Assembly: GCA_949317995.1 (NCBI GenBank)
Contig: OX439038.1
Span: 76,084,659-76,148,658, forward strand
DNA from: Acholoe squamosa
Taxonomy: Eukaryota > Annelida > Polychaeta > Phyllodocida > Polynoidae
Length of the DNA stretch: 64,000 nucleotides
Direction: 5' to 3'
Part shown: positions 48,601 through 60,151 of the stretch, one piece after another
Position numbering within the stretch: position 1 is the stretch's first letter
Layout of the letters: each line of letters opens with the position of its first letter
Made by a program: the position numbers and the translations under genes
The notes under the pieces: model-generated
The model's input: only the letters and a program-made list of their open reading frames with translations
What the model was told of the DNA's origin: nothing
Databases searched by the model: none

Positions 48601-51600
48601 GAGGTATTATCGTGGTGAGTGATTTGCATGTGTTGATGTTGCACGTGTTGATGTTGCATGTGTTGATGTTGTTTTGCCCTGCTGTTGTCTTTCATGTTAT
48701 TTCTCAAGACGACTTTTGGAGCACAAGGAGGAGCCTCCGCCACTTCTAGACGGTCTCAATGACAGGTGCTGATTTTAATGTCCTAAAACAAAAGAAAAAA
48801 TCTAGGGATGACTTTTGTATCTCTTTTTTAACAGTTCTGTATTGGTGTGCGAAAAGATTCTCCAAAAAAAATGGTCAGCTTTCTTTTTACCCTAAATAGT
48901 CATTTGCATTTATAAGTTTCATTTTAATTAAATTAACGTTTGGTACTTTAAAAGTTGTTTAAAAAAAAACAACAACCACTTCAGAGGGACATACTGTCTG
49001 ACCCCATTCATCCATGGCAAGGAAATCAAAATCTCCCTGTGCATAGCCATCTTCAAATCAGTCGTCATCATATTGTTACAAAGATAATCACTCACATTAT
49101 TATTGCCTGAAGCAAAGGAAATGAAGTATTGGCATTTTCCATCTTAATATTTGCCTTGCTTGCTGCTCTGCCTCATTCCAAACAATTTCTTCTCTGTTTC
49201 TCTGTGAAGCGACGGCTACATGTAGTTAGAAATTGAGGCAAGGGAAATCTTTCATTTCTGGAACAAATAAGCAAGACATCCACATTCTTTCTCTGGAATG
49301 CCTCTTTAATAGTTATTTTGGACGAACATTTCCCACCTTTAAATATTTGCATTCATTTACACAATTTTTTGTAGGTCATTATTATAAAACCTGGAAATAG
49401 CCAAGGTCAGGATAATGTATAGGGAGCGTTCTCTAATAATGCCATTCAAAGGTCCTGTCTTGTAGAGGGCATATAAAGATAGTATCCTGTATAGTAATAT
49501 ACTTCAGTAATGAATTATAATACATCATAATACACGACAGTCAGCTGGTAACCAACGTCTATTAACTGCACTGTACTACTTATTTATAACTACATTTTAC
49601 AACCCAAAAGTTAGCATCGTTTTGATATATTCCCCCTGCGTCTAGGAAATGGAATAATGAGACGATACATGTAATACACTTTTGCCCCTGCAAACTCCAG
49701 TAGGCCCTGTTTATTAAGAAAAAGAAAAAAGGAAAACAGTGATACGTCTGTCTTCCACCATTGATTGTGTATATTTTAATAGGTGTACCGTTGAGTGGTG
49801 GTGGTGACCTGACTTTACCTGGTGGAGTGGAAATGAACTAACTCCTCCTAGGTGAATATATACCAATAGTCAGGTAGGACTATTGGTCAAAATAAAAATG
49901 TAGCTACTGCTGATAATGATATAATGAGACATTTGTAGATTTGTCTCCAGTTTTTTTGTTCCTTTTATCAAAGCCACGTTTTCTAGAAAAAAAAGAATAA
50001 TGGATAGAACCATAGTCCAAAATAACAGTTTTTTGATAATTTCCAAATCTGTATTTCAGACATCAACTAGAGACTCCGGGTAAGTATACTCAACTCGTGG
50101 CGTTTTATGAAGACAAGAAGGGAACGCTACCCGCATCCGAGTCGACGCTCAGTTTGCGGATAGGGACACCAAATTCAACACCGAGTTCTGAGATCCTACC
50201 TGAACTTAAGGTGAGTCTTATAGTCAGACTTATACCTATATGAACTGTCAGAAGGAAACCAAATGTTGCACTAAATTCATTCTTAACAATATGTAATATG
50301 CGTTTAATTGTTCATAAAAAAGGGAGCATTTCTGGTTGTTTGTTTTCTTTATCTTCAATACAGAGGAAGGAAATAGATGTACCGGTAGTTATTATTGATG
50401 ATTAATAATCATTGCCCTTTTAAGATAAGGCCATCCAGAGGAAGGTGTGATATTCTGGAAGTATTATTCCCAACCAGTATTGGTCTAGATAGCCTGTCAA
50501 TGTAAGCAAGGGATTATTATTAAACGAGGCAATGGCTTTTGACACCACCTTTCTGACCTCTTGTCTACTAGCCCTTAGCCGAGTTTCTTATGATTACCAA
50601 GTTTCAATTGCTATTTTGGCCTCTAGCAGATTACATGCACCACCAAAAAACTATTCCATTACACAGCATATGCCCTATCACACCCTTCAAAGACCCCATG
50701 TGTCATATTTCTATTTACATGAAAATCTTTTGATAAATGATGAAAAAAACATTTCATGGGGTATGCTTTTCTTATTTTTTTTAGATTCCAAGAATTTGCA
50801 TAGACCATCAAAACCTGTCATTTAGCCCTATTTCTGTTACAACTGAACCCCCAAAAATTAGTCATATAGTGGGTATGACTGTGGGACTATGGAATGGTCG
50901 GGACTATGGTCGGGACTATGGTCGGGACTATGGTCGGGAGGGGGGTACTCAGGCATGCCTCAATACTCAGAGCTGTGCTGGTAGTTGTGTTGGGAGGGGG
51001 AGGAAGACAATCAAGCAGCTAAATGTGTCCTTAATGACATAGTGGGTAAGTCATGGGCAAGTCATCTAGCCTAGGCTCTGTGCCCTTGCCTCATTTCCTT
51101 TCTGTCTCTCCAAGACATACTCTCGACTCAACTGTTTTAAAATAAACGCTCTCTTGTTCTTATCTTTGCTCCTTTAGATTACCCACCCGGCGGGTTGCTT
51201 CTCTCAATTCATCAAGTTCTTTGGTGAGAAGATCTTTGTACTGTGGAAGTATGTGTTGCTACAGAAGCGGATACTTTTCTTCTCACCTCCTCCGATAGGC
51301 GTCGTATGTTACAGAGGTAAGCCAAATATCCCAGCCGTTAATCATGTGTCAGATGCTTTTTGTACTTTCTTTAATGTAGCCCATGATTGTGTTTCTATAG
51401 AGAGGGGGAAAAAGTAGTGAATTGAAAAAGGTCAGTTAAAGCAGATACATGAATCCAGTCTGATGACAGGTTTATATATGCTGGTGTATAGAAAAAATTT
51501 ATATTTCTGAATTCATTCAAAAATTATTAAAAATGTTGAATAAAGTATTGAGCTTTGTGTAAATCCCTCGCATGTTGAACTGAGAACAAATCTAAAACTA

Positions 51601-53287
51601 GACAACTTTTTGAAAATTTGATCCCAGTCAGCACTGCCGAGTATTAGCACATCATCATGATTCAGGTAAATCACGATAATGGCTTTGTGCAGGAATGCAT
51701 TATGCAGCCCATAAAAAATGTTAACATATCTATAACTCCTATACTTGACAGTATAAATGTTAACATATCTATAACTCCTATACTTGACAGTATAAATGTT
51801 AACATATCTATAACTTCTAAACTTGATAGTATAAATGTTAACATATCTATAACTCCTATACTTGACAGTATAAATGTTAACATATCTATAACTCCTATAC
51901 TTGACAGTATAAATGTTAACATATCTATAACTTCTAAACTTGACAGTATAAATGTTAACATATCTATAACTCCTAAACTTGACAGTATACTGTGCATGCT
52001 GTTTGGGAAACCACAACGTGGAGAACCGGCTCACTGACCGACAAGTCACACCTCACTTCTACGTCAATGTCGCAGACATTGAGACTCTGGAAACTGAAAT
52101 GGCATATATTGCATGTAAGTTTTACTTTTTGAGGCTAGTAATAAACATAGCTATTTGAATCAGTATCTGGTTAATTTACCAACGATTTCTGAACCTCTGC
52201 GAATGTCCATGCTCCTCATGATGGGATTCATGTATATATTTTTTTTGCGTTTTTTCCCACAGGCACCACAGAGAAAATCTTTGAGACCAAGAACCATTTA
52301 TACGATATCTACATAGACAACCAGAACATCATTACACACTCACGGGCATTACAAGAGTTGTTGCGGATCAGTGACGCTGACCGGGATAAGTTCACTAAGC
52401 TTAACAATCAAAGGTAAGTCCGTATATCAGAGATTGGTCATCACTTTACTGTGTTTAATAGTGTGAATATGACACTATCGACACAAGTCGAGCCTGTGTC
52501 TTTTAGCATATCAAACTACACCCAATTTGCATGAAAAATGTGGATATTATTTACCCATAAACAAGATAGGTTATCGTATATTTGTCTTACATCCAGGTCA
52601 GCCCAGCAGTTTGAAGCTGACGACTTGGGAGAGGCCCTGGATGAAGAGGAGTTATTCACACAGTAAGATAGATTCTGTTCTATATCTTCTCTCTCAATTT
52701 TATCAACCCTCTAAGGGTCGCATGAAATATCCTTAGACTTAGGTTTCTGTTCTTTTGTCGTCACTGGATGCACCAAAGTAGTGCTGGCGAGCCTACTTAC
52801 CAGAGCTGCTTTCTGAAGTGTATCAAAAATTTAGGGTCTATGTGATGCATAAATTTCTTTCATGAAGTCCAAAAAAAGAAGACTCGCCAATGCTTTATTT
52901 TGTCTACGAACCCGTCATTTTTATAGATTTTCCCTGAAACTTTTGGTCTGTATGATATTTTACAGTACATTGCTCTTTACAAGAATGTTGGTCCGGGTTG
53001 CTCACCTGTAAGCTGTTAAGAATATTACATGTACCAGCCATGATATTATAATGTCTCATGTCTTGCTTCCTTCCCCCCCCCCCCCCAGTTTTTTCACAGA
53101 GCAGAATAACCGGCTCTTCCAGACATTGTTAGACGTGTCCAATTCCCAAGACCGCCAACTGACATCAGAACACATGAAGAGCATGGGCCTCGATCCGCTT
53201 GGAGACCGTGCCTTCCTCATGGAACTGGTGGAAACGTATGGTATTGACGTTATGCTGATGGTGGACAACCCATGCTGTCCGCGGTAG
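45568..53287 (+). CDS. DENND11: DENN domain-containing protein 11 (LCHN)
   Basis: Nine exons, all phases consistent: 45568-45814, 46625-46724, 47036-47194, 50060-50210, 51178-51316, 51986-52114, 52263-52413, 52597-52662, 53089-53287; 446 aa versus ~455 in human. Diagnostic stretches matching human DENND11 include [85 protein letters not shown] and the C-terminus [18 protein letters not shown] proteins act on Rab GTPases in membrane traffic; LCHN is linked to neurites and to injury response in mammals. The start sits in aaaATGG and follows the same acidic MxxxxxxPLL pattern as human. The 39-bp minisatellite in intron 5 runs into the exon 6 acceptor, and exon 9 follows a poly-C tract. Confidence in identity is very high. 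Confidence 0.96.
46521..46560. repeat. GA-rich purine tract
   Basis: Forty bases of almost pure GA repeat in intron 1 of DENND11. Confidence 0.8.
47500..47826. mobile_element. TA-flanked MITE, family A, copy 2
   Basis: Inverted ends are nearly perfect over about 33 bp: GAGTGGTCATTATTTATCAA then CAGGGGGGG at left, and the complement at right, with TA on both sides (TA target duplication). The interior has G-runs and alternating AAAAATTT / GGGGG text. It lies in intron 3 of DENND11. Confidence 0.88.
48253..48608. mobile_element. GTATAA-type MITE, family B, copy 1
   Basis: Left TACCTCGCGTATAACGTG and right GCGCCTTATACACGAGGTA are inverted. Matches in layout the copies at 58,066 and 59,915. It lies in intron 3 of DENND11. 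Confidence 0.65.
48626..48672. repeat. 15-bp tandem repeat x3
   Basis: GCATGTGTTGATGTT repeated three times with one substitution, followed by a partial unit. Confidence 0.85.
50884..50940. repeat. 12-bp tandem repeat
   Basis: GGGACTATGGTC repeats about four times in intron 4 of DENND11. Confidence 0.88.
51719..51991. repeat. 7 x 39-bp minisatellite carrying the exon 6 splice acceptor
   Basis: Seven units of TGTTAACATATCTATAAC plus TCCTATACTTGACAG plus TATAAA. The last unit ends CAGTATAC, where CAG at 51983-51985 is the acceptor of DENND11 exon 6. Units 3 and 6 have TTCTAAACTT in place of TCCTATACTT, and unit 3 has GATAG. Units differ by only 0-3 bases, so the expansion is recent. Long open frames across it on both strands are artefacts of the 39-bp (13-codon) period. 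Confidence 0.97.
53073..53088 (+). other. poly-C tract forming the exon 9 acceptor
   Basis: The acceptor of DENND11 exon 9 is a run of about 14 cytosines directly followed by AG, with TTCACAG 11 bases further as a competing out-of-frame AG. A pure-C pyrimidine tract is unusual and prone to length change. Confidence 0.7.
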
Positions 53288-54068
53288 AACCCGCTAGAGT
53301 CTTAAACAAGGGAATTGTTGAAAATGTAAAAATTGAGTTCATAACTGGCCACAATTAACAGGTACATTAGGATGTGCACAGGCAAGGAGAAGGGATCATT
53401 CAAGATTCTTTGCATGAATGTCCCTTTCCGCTTGCCTGCTCGTGTTCATATATTATATCATCAGTTTTGAACCCTCTGGGTTCTGGTTGAGTACATGCAA
53501 AAATATTTGTATGTATCAAGTTATCAATATCATGTTTAAACAGTTAAGGCTTATTTAAAGTGTTTGATCAAATTACCCGAGGGAATATTAAGGGAATAGA
53601 AGATCATTAGTATACAATACTTTGTACTTTGGCTGAAATATCAGGAACACTCTTGAGACAATTGAAACAGATTCTGCCACTCTGTTAGTTGGTAGTTTTA
53701 TATGTCTGTTTTGCCCGAGAAGTGACTCGTGAATAGTACAAATATACATCATGCCACCCCATGGTGTCGATAAATACAAAGACTCCACTAAGTTAATGTA
53801 TAGATCTGTCAAAAAAAGGGGCAAAACTGGTGACATTTTAGTCGATGGGGGTTTTAGAAAGTCGCCGTATTTGATTTGTCACAAAGAAGCGCAATGTAAT
53901 CCAGACTGATGTATTTATGAATATAAACTAGAATTAAGAAGGCTATAGAAGAGGGGCCATATGACCTGAATAGTTAATATGCACGTCCACCATTTCACAT
54001 TGCATGTATAAGTCGCCGTTAGTCCTTATACTACTTTTGCCTCAGAAAACAGGCAAGCACATGAACTT

Positions 54069-54154
<86 letters not shown>

Positions 54155-55500
54155 TGAGTTGCAATATATGAATCCACACTTTCACTACATGTGCACCACA
54201 TATGTTATACTTATTCTATAGACAATCTATCTTGTATGTGTCGTGTATCTGTGTGGGAAGAAAAATGGAAAGATGTATTTTCTCATCCCGAGAAAGACAA
54301 AGCAGAGAACAGCTGGAATTATTGCTATACAACAGAGATGACAGAGTTTCAGATTTTCTCTGATTTCAGAGTTTCAAAGGTGATATTTTACTGCATAAAT
54401 AATAAGAAAAAAAATTAAAATGAATATTTTATAATTCTGATAATCCTTAAAGATACACCCAACCCTAAGTGATTAATTTTGAAGGTATTTGTCACTCTGA
54501 TTAGGGTATAACCCCACTTTTGAAGTGCCCAAAAATAATTTTCAGAGTTTCGCCAAATATCGAAACTGACATCTCTGATATAAGATAATCCCCAGAATCT
54601 CAGTGATTATGGGCGATTGAGATAATATTCCTCGTTTTACTGAATTGTGGAAATGATAATTGCAGTTTTAAGGTCCTACTTGTGAGCTTCCAGTATGTCA
54701 AACCTGGCACATGGTCGAGTCTTTCACAACCTAATTTGTTAGATCAACCATTGAAAAGGGATCTCCTTGTCGATCAACATTATCTGATATTCTGGTCTGA
54801 AACAATGAGGCATTTAGTGTAAACTTCAACCCTTTAAGAAATGCAAAGAAGAATTGGGCAATTATCCACACTGTTGTACTGAATTGTATCATTACTAGTG
54901 CGTAAGGTGAAATGTGTGGCTTTTATCTCAGAACTCCTGTTTGGTGATGTATGATATTGCATTCTATCCGTTTGCATAGAGATCAACTATTTTGAGTTAT
55001 AGAGGAATGATGAGTACTACTGTAGTATCATATCGTAGAGAAGTATCGTGATGACCGGTAGTGCACTCCTGGATGGTCAGCACCATGCACTAATGAAGTT
55101 CTATCGAGCAGACTCCAGAACTTGGTTAGCGCATTATGAGGACCGATGCACATGATACACACCTTTATTAGGGGCTGTTGAATGTCAAAGGATAGTATGT
55201 TAGGATGAATGTATTTGTATATGTATACATGTCTAGTTAGTTATGAACGGTTTTCTCGTGTGATGGAGCGATGAATGCATCTCTCATGTAACCTAAGCAT
55301 TCCAATTTCTTCTCCCCCTGAGGAGGATAGTCAGTGATTGTTGGCGTTACAATGTCCTTGTCAAACATGTATGTAACACAGACCCACAGTAAGCCCATGT
55401 ATCATATCTAACTGGTATCTCTATTAGATCTAGTTAGCTATCTTTGCCATTAGCTCTTTAATGGCTTCAGAATGCATTAAAAATGCCTATCTGTCACAAT
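53288..55500. other. DENND11 3' UTR and downstream non-coding
   Basis: No further gene. No polyadenylation signal can be picked with confidence. Holds the AT microsatellite and AT-rich sequence. Confidence 0.4.
54071..54150. repeat. (AT)n microsatellite
   Basis: About 80 bases of uninterrupted AT dinucleotides. Confidence 0.97.
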
Positions 55501-55514
55501 TCATGAATAATATG

Positions 55515-55700
55515 TAGCCCTGGTAACTAACTCACCAGGGCTAAATCCATGCATCATGCTACCCCGCAGGGTGGATACAGTCCTGAAGGGTCGGCATGAT
55601 GCACCAATGCAGTACTTGCTAGTAGAGCCTTGCATTAGTACATCATGATGACAAATGAAAAGAATCCCTGGTGCATTTTCTGGCCCTTAATGAGTTAAAA
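55515..55700. repeat. dispersed GCATCATG hairpin-like repeat, copy d
   Basis: Best preserved member: CACCAGGGCTAAATCCATGC, ATCATGCTACC, ACAGTCCTGAAGGGTCGGC, ATGATGCACCAATGCAGTAC, then GCATTAGTACATCATGATGAC and GGCCCTTAATGAGTTAA. The two halves are partly inverted. Confidence 0.65.
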
Positions 55701-58065
55701 ATGATGAATTTTTGTAGAGAATATGAAGCTGAAGTAATGTAAGTAAATGAGTGGAAGAGATCGAGAGATGAGGTCTATTTTTCGCTCTGCGGAACTAATA
55801 GAAAACATTTATATATAAAGTTGAGCATTTGGGCCAAGTTCTTGAATTGCCTTTAAAAGTACTACCGGGTATTTTATCTTATTAAAACCAGTTGTCAGTA
55901 TATATCTGACTGTTAAACATATCTTAAATTGTCCGTCGATTTCTATATATCATTATGATATAAACTACTATTTACCTTACATCTGTATAGAATGATCCTC
56001 TAAGTCTGCAGGTTAAAGTCATTAGTAGCAGTGTTAAATAACACCAGTGTATCGCCAAAATCGATGAAATTATGTCTTATCTTATGAAGATAGTGGAAAA
56101 GGTGAACACATTTTAGAAAGAAAAAAAATGGCTGGGCTTTGTTTGGTCAAGAATTTTTAAAAACACCGGTATTTATATTGAAAAAAAAAATGCACGCTTG
56201 ATGCGATAGATTAGGCAATGCCAAGGTCTAATGGCACCTTTTAAAGGGAGTGAATATGAATTTGATTGAAAGGGAAATGTATAGAGTTAGAATTACCATC
56301 TAAAGAAGTACTAGGTGTTTACTGTGATATGTGAGTAATAAATTAAGAGTGTTTCTGTTTTATTATAAGTAAGGTGTGAGTGGTGTATGTTGATACATTG
56401 AGTCCATAAAGAATCCAAATAAATATCTGTACAAATGTAAACATGTATATTAACAGGGTGTGTATATATATATGGATAAGTAGTATCATTGCTAATGTTA
56501 TAACCATTACCAAATATAACTATATACAACTGTACAGCCTAGACACGTCAACTACAGGTCCTGAAACTCAAGACATAAACTATGAAAATATATATCATAT
56601 GACCTTTCTGGGATAACCAATTGATTTTGCTAATTCTAATTTCTGTGGAAATAAACACTGAATTATTTGTTTTAGAAATAACCAGGTCAGACATTTAGTA
56701 TATATCGTCACCTTAGTACAAGAAGATTGTAACTGACATTTTGGCAAAAATGTTTCCTTCAGTTTTAACATGTATTGACCTTTATCTAGCTACTATGACA
56801 GTACTGAAGCTCTGTTTATGATATGTGTGCCTACATGCCCCAGTGAAATGTTTCTGTTTCCACTTTGTGCTATAGTATGTGGAACGCTTCTTTTGCCTCT
56901 CCTGCAAAACTTAAAAATGCAGATACAACCTTCTTGCACTAAGGCGACGATATGACATAGGGCTAAGCTCTCATATTCAAAGGAGTTCATTCAAATACAA
57001 TTTTCTGGGATACACTTATCACAATAAATGTTGAATGTGGCACAAGAATATTGTAGGGATGTCTGGGTTATCTCAATTGTACATTTAAAACAAAGACCCA
57101 ATGTAGTGAGTTACTATCCCTAGTCTTTGTAATCATATTTAGTCTATGGAAATGATATACCATGAATTCTTGTGTAAAAGCAAATCATACCCGCGTGTCA
57201 TTCCTTATAGTCACAGGATGACTTATGTATTTGACGTAATAAGTGCCCTTCCCTAGTAAGTGCCCTTTGCCTGTTTTGGGGCTTTTTTCAGACTAGAAAA
57301 AGACCATTGTTAGAGTCACTTGAACTCTTAACAACTGGAGGGCCATAAATTCGATTTTTTAAGGGCCTCGGGCGCTTATTAGATCAAATACGGTATACGC
57401 AAAATGCGGCTTAAATGCAAGTATTTGCGGTAGTCGATGTATGCTGTAAAGCTAATCATGACATTGGTTTGAAGCATCATTACCTCTAAGTTCACAAAAT
57501 GTTATTAGAATGAGATGTACTATGCTACTTGTTTCCCTTCCTTGTATAAATGATGTATTTAGCCTGATTTTAAATGGTAATAAATTATATTTTAGGAACA
57601 TTTCTAATAAATATCATAAACAGAATCTTATTTGCGGTACTGCAAGCCTCATACTGTTAAACTGCTGTTGTTCTTATCAAATCCGCTGCTGTTGCAATGT
57701 GTCCATAAACAAGAATAAAATAGAATTTATGTAACCAGGAAAGTACATTGATACTGTAAAACATACTAAAATAAGGTTAAATGGTGTACGGCCTCGCGTG
57801 AGATACTCTAGATTTGTATGAGGAGACTCGCTCTTCACAGGGGTGTGGAGAAACTGGATCTTGTTCTCCAAGGCTTCATTCTTCACAGTGTCTTCATAAA
57901 TAGCTATGGAGCCCCATATACAGTAAAAACCCTGCATATGAAGCACGTCCTATAGACCATGCCAGTGGCTTGATGTGATTCAAAGTAAGGTTTTTACGAA
58001 AAGAAAAGGGATGTGAAGCGAATGCACAGGTCCGACTCAGTTGATAATGATTAACTCATGCTCTA
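55701..58065. other. non-coding sequence
   Basis: AT-rich with no supported gene, RNA gene or clear repeat. Short open frames on both strands show no family features. Confidence 0.45.
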
Positions 58066-58360
58066 TACCATAATCTCCCGTGTATAAGGCGCGTTTTATA
58101 CGGGGGTTTTAGTTCTCATTGGATCCACAAGGGGGGCACCAAGACCTTTCTTTTGTTATCTTACATGCCCCCTTGGTCAAAACAGGACATAAGGGGGCCC
58201 GGGAGGGTCCGGGGTGGCCCAAGCTACACATAGGTTTTTGAATTTTGAAAATTCATTCAGTAGAACCAAAGTTGTGAATTTTTCATTTTTTTGAGAATTT
58301 TCCAAAACTCTAGGTGCGCCTTATACGCGGGCTGCGCCTTATACGCGGGAGATTATGGTA
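58066..58360. mobile_element. GTATAA-type MITE, family B, copy 2
   Basis: TACCATAATCTCCCGTGTAT at left and GCGGGAGATTATGGTA at right are inverted ends. The right terminal motif GCGCCTTATACGCGGG occurs twice in tandem just inside the end. Confidence 0.85.
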
Positions 58361-58734
58361 GTCAAGATAGCCTTTATATACCGGTCTATACATGTACAAA
58401 GGCTCTGGTCAACAAGGATTTGAATTTAATAAATTTCTGTATGCGGGGCAGATGTTCTACCATAACATTGATAGACTCAGTTTTCATTGACACTGCCTGC
58501 AAGTTTCCTGAATGCAGAGCTCAAGATAAATTTATGTGCAATACCTACTTAGGGTACTACCTAAATAAGATATTTTATGGTAGACTTAAGGGGGGAGGTC
58601 ATCATAAAAAAATCCAGTGGGAAAAATAATGTTACGGTACATTCCCCCCCTTTTAGCAACGGATAACTTATAACTAAAGTTAATAGCTGTTAGGTCTACC
58701 GATATTTGGAGTTTCATGGCTGCATGTTGTTAAT

Positions 58735-59240
58735 AAATTGTGCCCTTTGGTGGCCCTGATGCACAAATGCTGCCTTGGGAAACCACTCTCCCGTGCTGCA
58801 TTCATGCATCATACAAACCCTATATGGTTAAAAAAACAGGGGTGTGAAATCTCCGCGGAAACCCGCGGTTTTGATGCTCACAGGGATCATTCCTCAGATC
58901 TGTGCAAATCCACTGAGAAAATGAATTACCATTTATATGGGGGGAGGGGGGTCTTTTGAATTTTTTCAAATGTATAGATCTATTGTCGTCCAAAATCAGA
59001 AATTTGAATATCCCATGGATAGTTCTTAGCCTCTCTGTATGACAGAGGATGGCATGTATACCATTGAGTATTTAAATGACCTTTATCTAGTGTAAAAATG
59101 TAAATCATTGCGAAATAGCTTCAGAGGAAATGTATTTTAAGGATTTCACACCCCTGAAAAAAAATAACAGGGTCAGCATGATGCACCAAAGCAGTGCAGC
59201 ATTTATGCATCATACATTAATGCATTAGCGGCCTATAAAG
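58735..59240. repeat. dispersed GCATCATG hairpin-like repeat, copy e, interrupted
   Basis: Left part 58,735-58,836 (TGCTGCATTCATGCATCATAC preceded by TGGCCCTGATGCACAAATGC) and right part 59,157-59,240 (CAGCATGATGCACC, TTTATGCATCATAC, GCGGCCTATAAAGG) are the two halves of one repeat split by a hAT-like insertion. Confidence 0.6.
58837..59156. mobile_element. hAT-like MITE with 8-bp target duplication
   Basis: Perfect 15-bp inverted ends, CAGGGGTGTGAAATC and GATTTCACACCCCTG. The 8 bases on either side (TAAAAAAA and AAAAAAAA) fit an A-rich 8-bp target duplication as made by hAT transposases. No coding capacity. Inserted into the older dispersed repeat. Confidence 0.85.
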
Positions 59241-59914
59241 GCTTTTTTTTTATTGAAATAGATGAATTATTAAAAGCTATTGTAAATGAGGCTACTTTGT
59301 GCATATAGTGGTGTTATTTTTGTGAGGAATGATTATATTGTACATTTATAATGATGAAGTGTCTTTATTTTCACTATATAAATGTATGTATATGAAACCT
59401 ACTCAATAATATAAAACTTATCGAAAAGAAAAACATGCCTCTTTCCCTTTTGTATCGATTTCCATGGTCCCAACAAATTTCTCAGATCAAAATTCCCCAA
59501 CTCATCCTGACCAGCATTTAAACACCAGCGGTCAATTACGCACTATCCCGCTTCCAGTTCCACATTAGAAGACAAGCTTTGTTAGTTTACCTGACCGGGA
59601 ATAATCTTGTTCCTGACCCTATCAGTAAATGATGATGCCTCAGACTACAAGTGGCATAGTTTAACTTTAAATCTTTTAGTACACCAAAGGTTTTGTTTTA
59701 ACAGAAATTCTATATTGAACTGAAAACCCAGCAAATATGCAAATATTGTCCTCTCTGAAAAAATAAATGATAGATCTTTGGCAGATTATTCCTGACTTGC
59801 GACAAAATATAAAATTCCCAACCACTTCACTTTCCCGAACTTTCCTGCCTCATGGGAACCATTACTTCCTTCCTGTTAGAACCCCCCCCCCCCCTCAGCT
59901 CCATGGGCATGTAC

Positions 59915-60151
59915 TACCGTAACCTCCTGTGTAGAAGACGCGCTGCGCGTATAAGACGCACCCCAAACTCAGCACATGCATTTTCGCGTATAAGACGCAC
60001 ATTTTAAGGCTGAAATTTGTAAGATTAGTACATTTCTATAGTAAAATTACCCCTCGTATAAGATGCACCCCCAACTTGAAAAAATCCTATAAGACCCCCC
60101 AGCATTTTGTTTGGCGTAGAGGACGCGTCTTATACACAGGAGATTACGGTA
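59915..60151. mobile_element. GTATAA-type MITE, family B, copy 3
   Basis: TACCGTAACCTCCTGTGTAG at left and ACACAGGAGATTACGGTA at right are inverted ends. The interior repeats GCGTATAAGACGCAC several times. Confidence 0.88.

Noticed and set aside
51513..52049. Long open frames across the 39-bp repeats on both strands
   Set aside because: The 39-bp period is a multiple of three, so frames stay open by chance; the real signal is the splice acceptor array.
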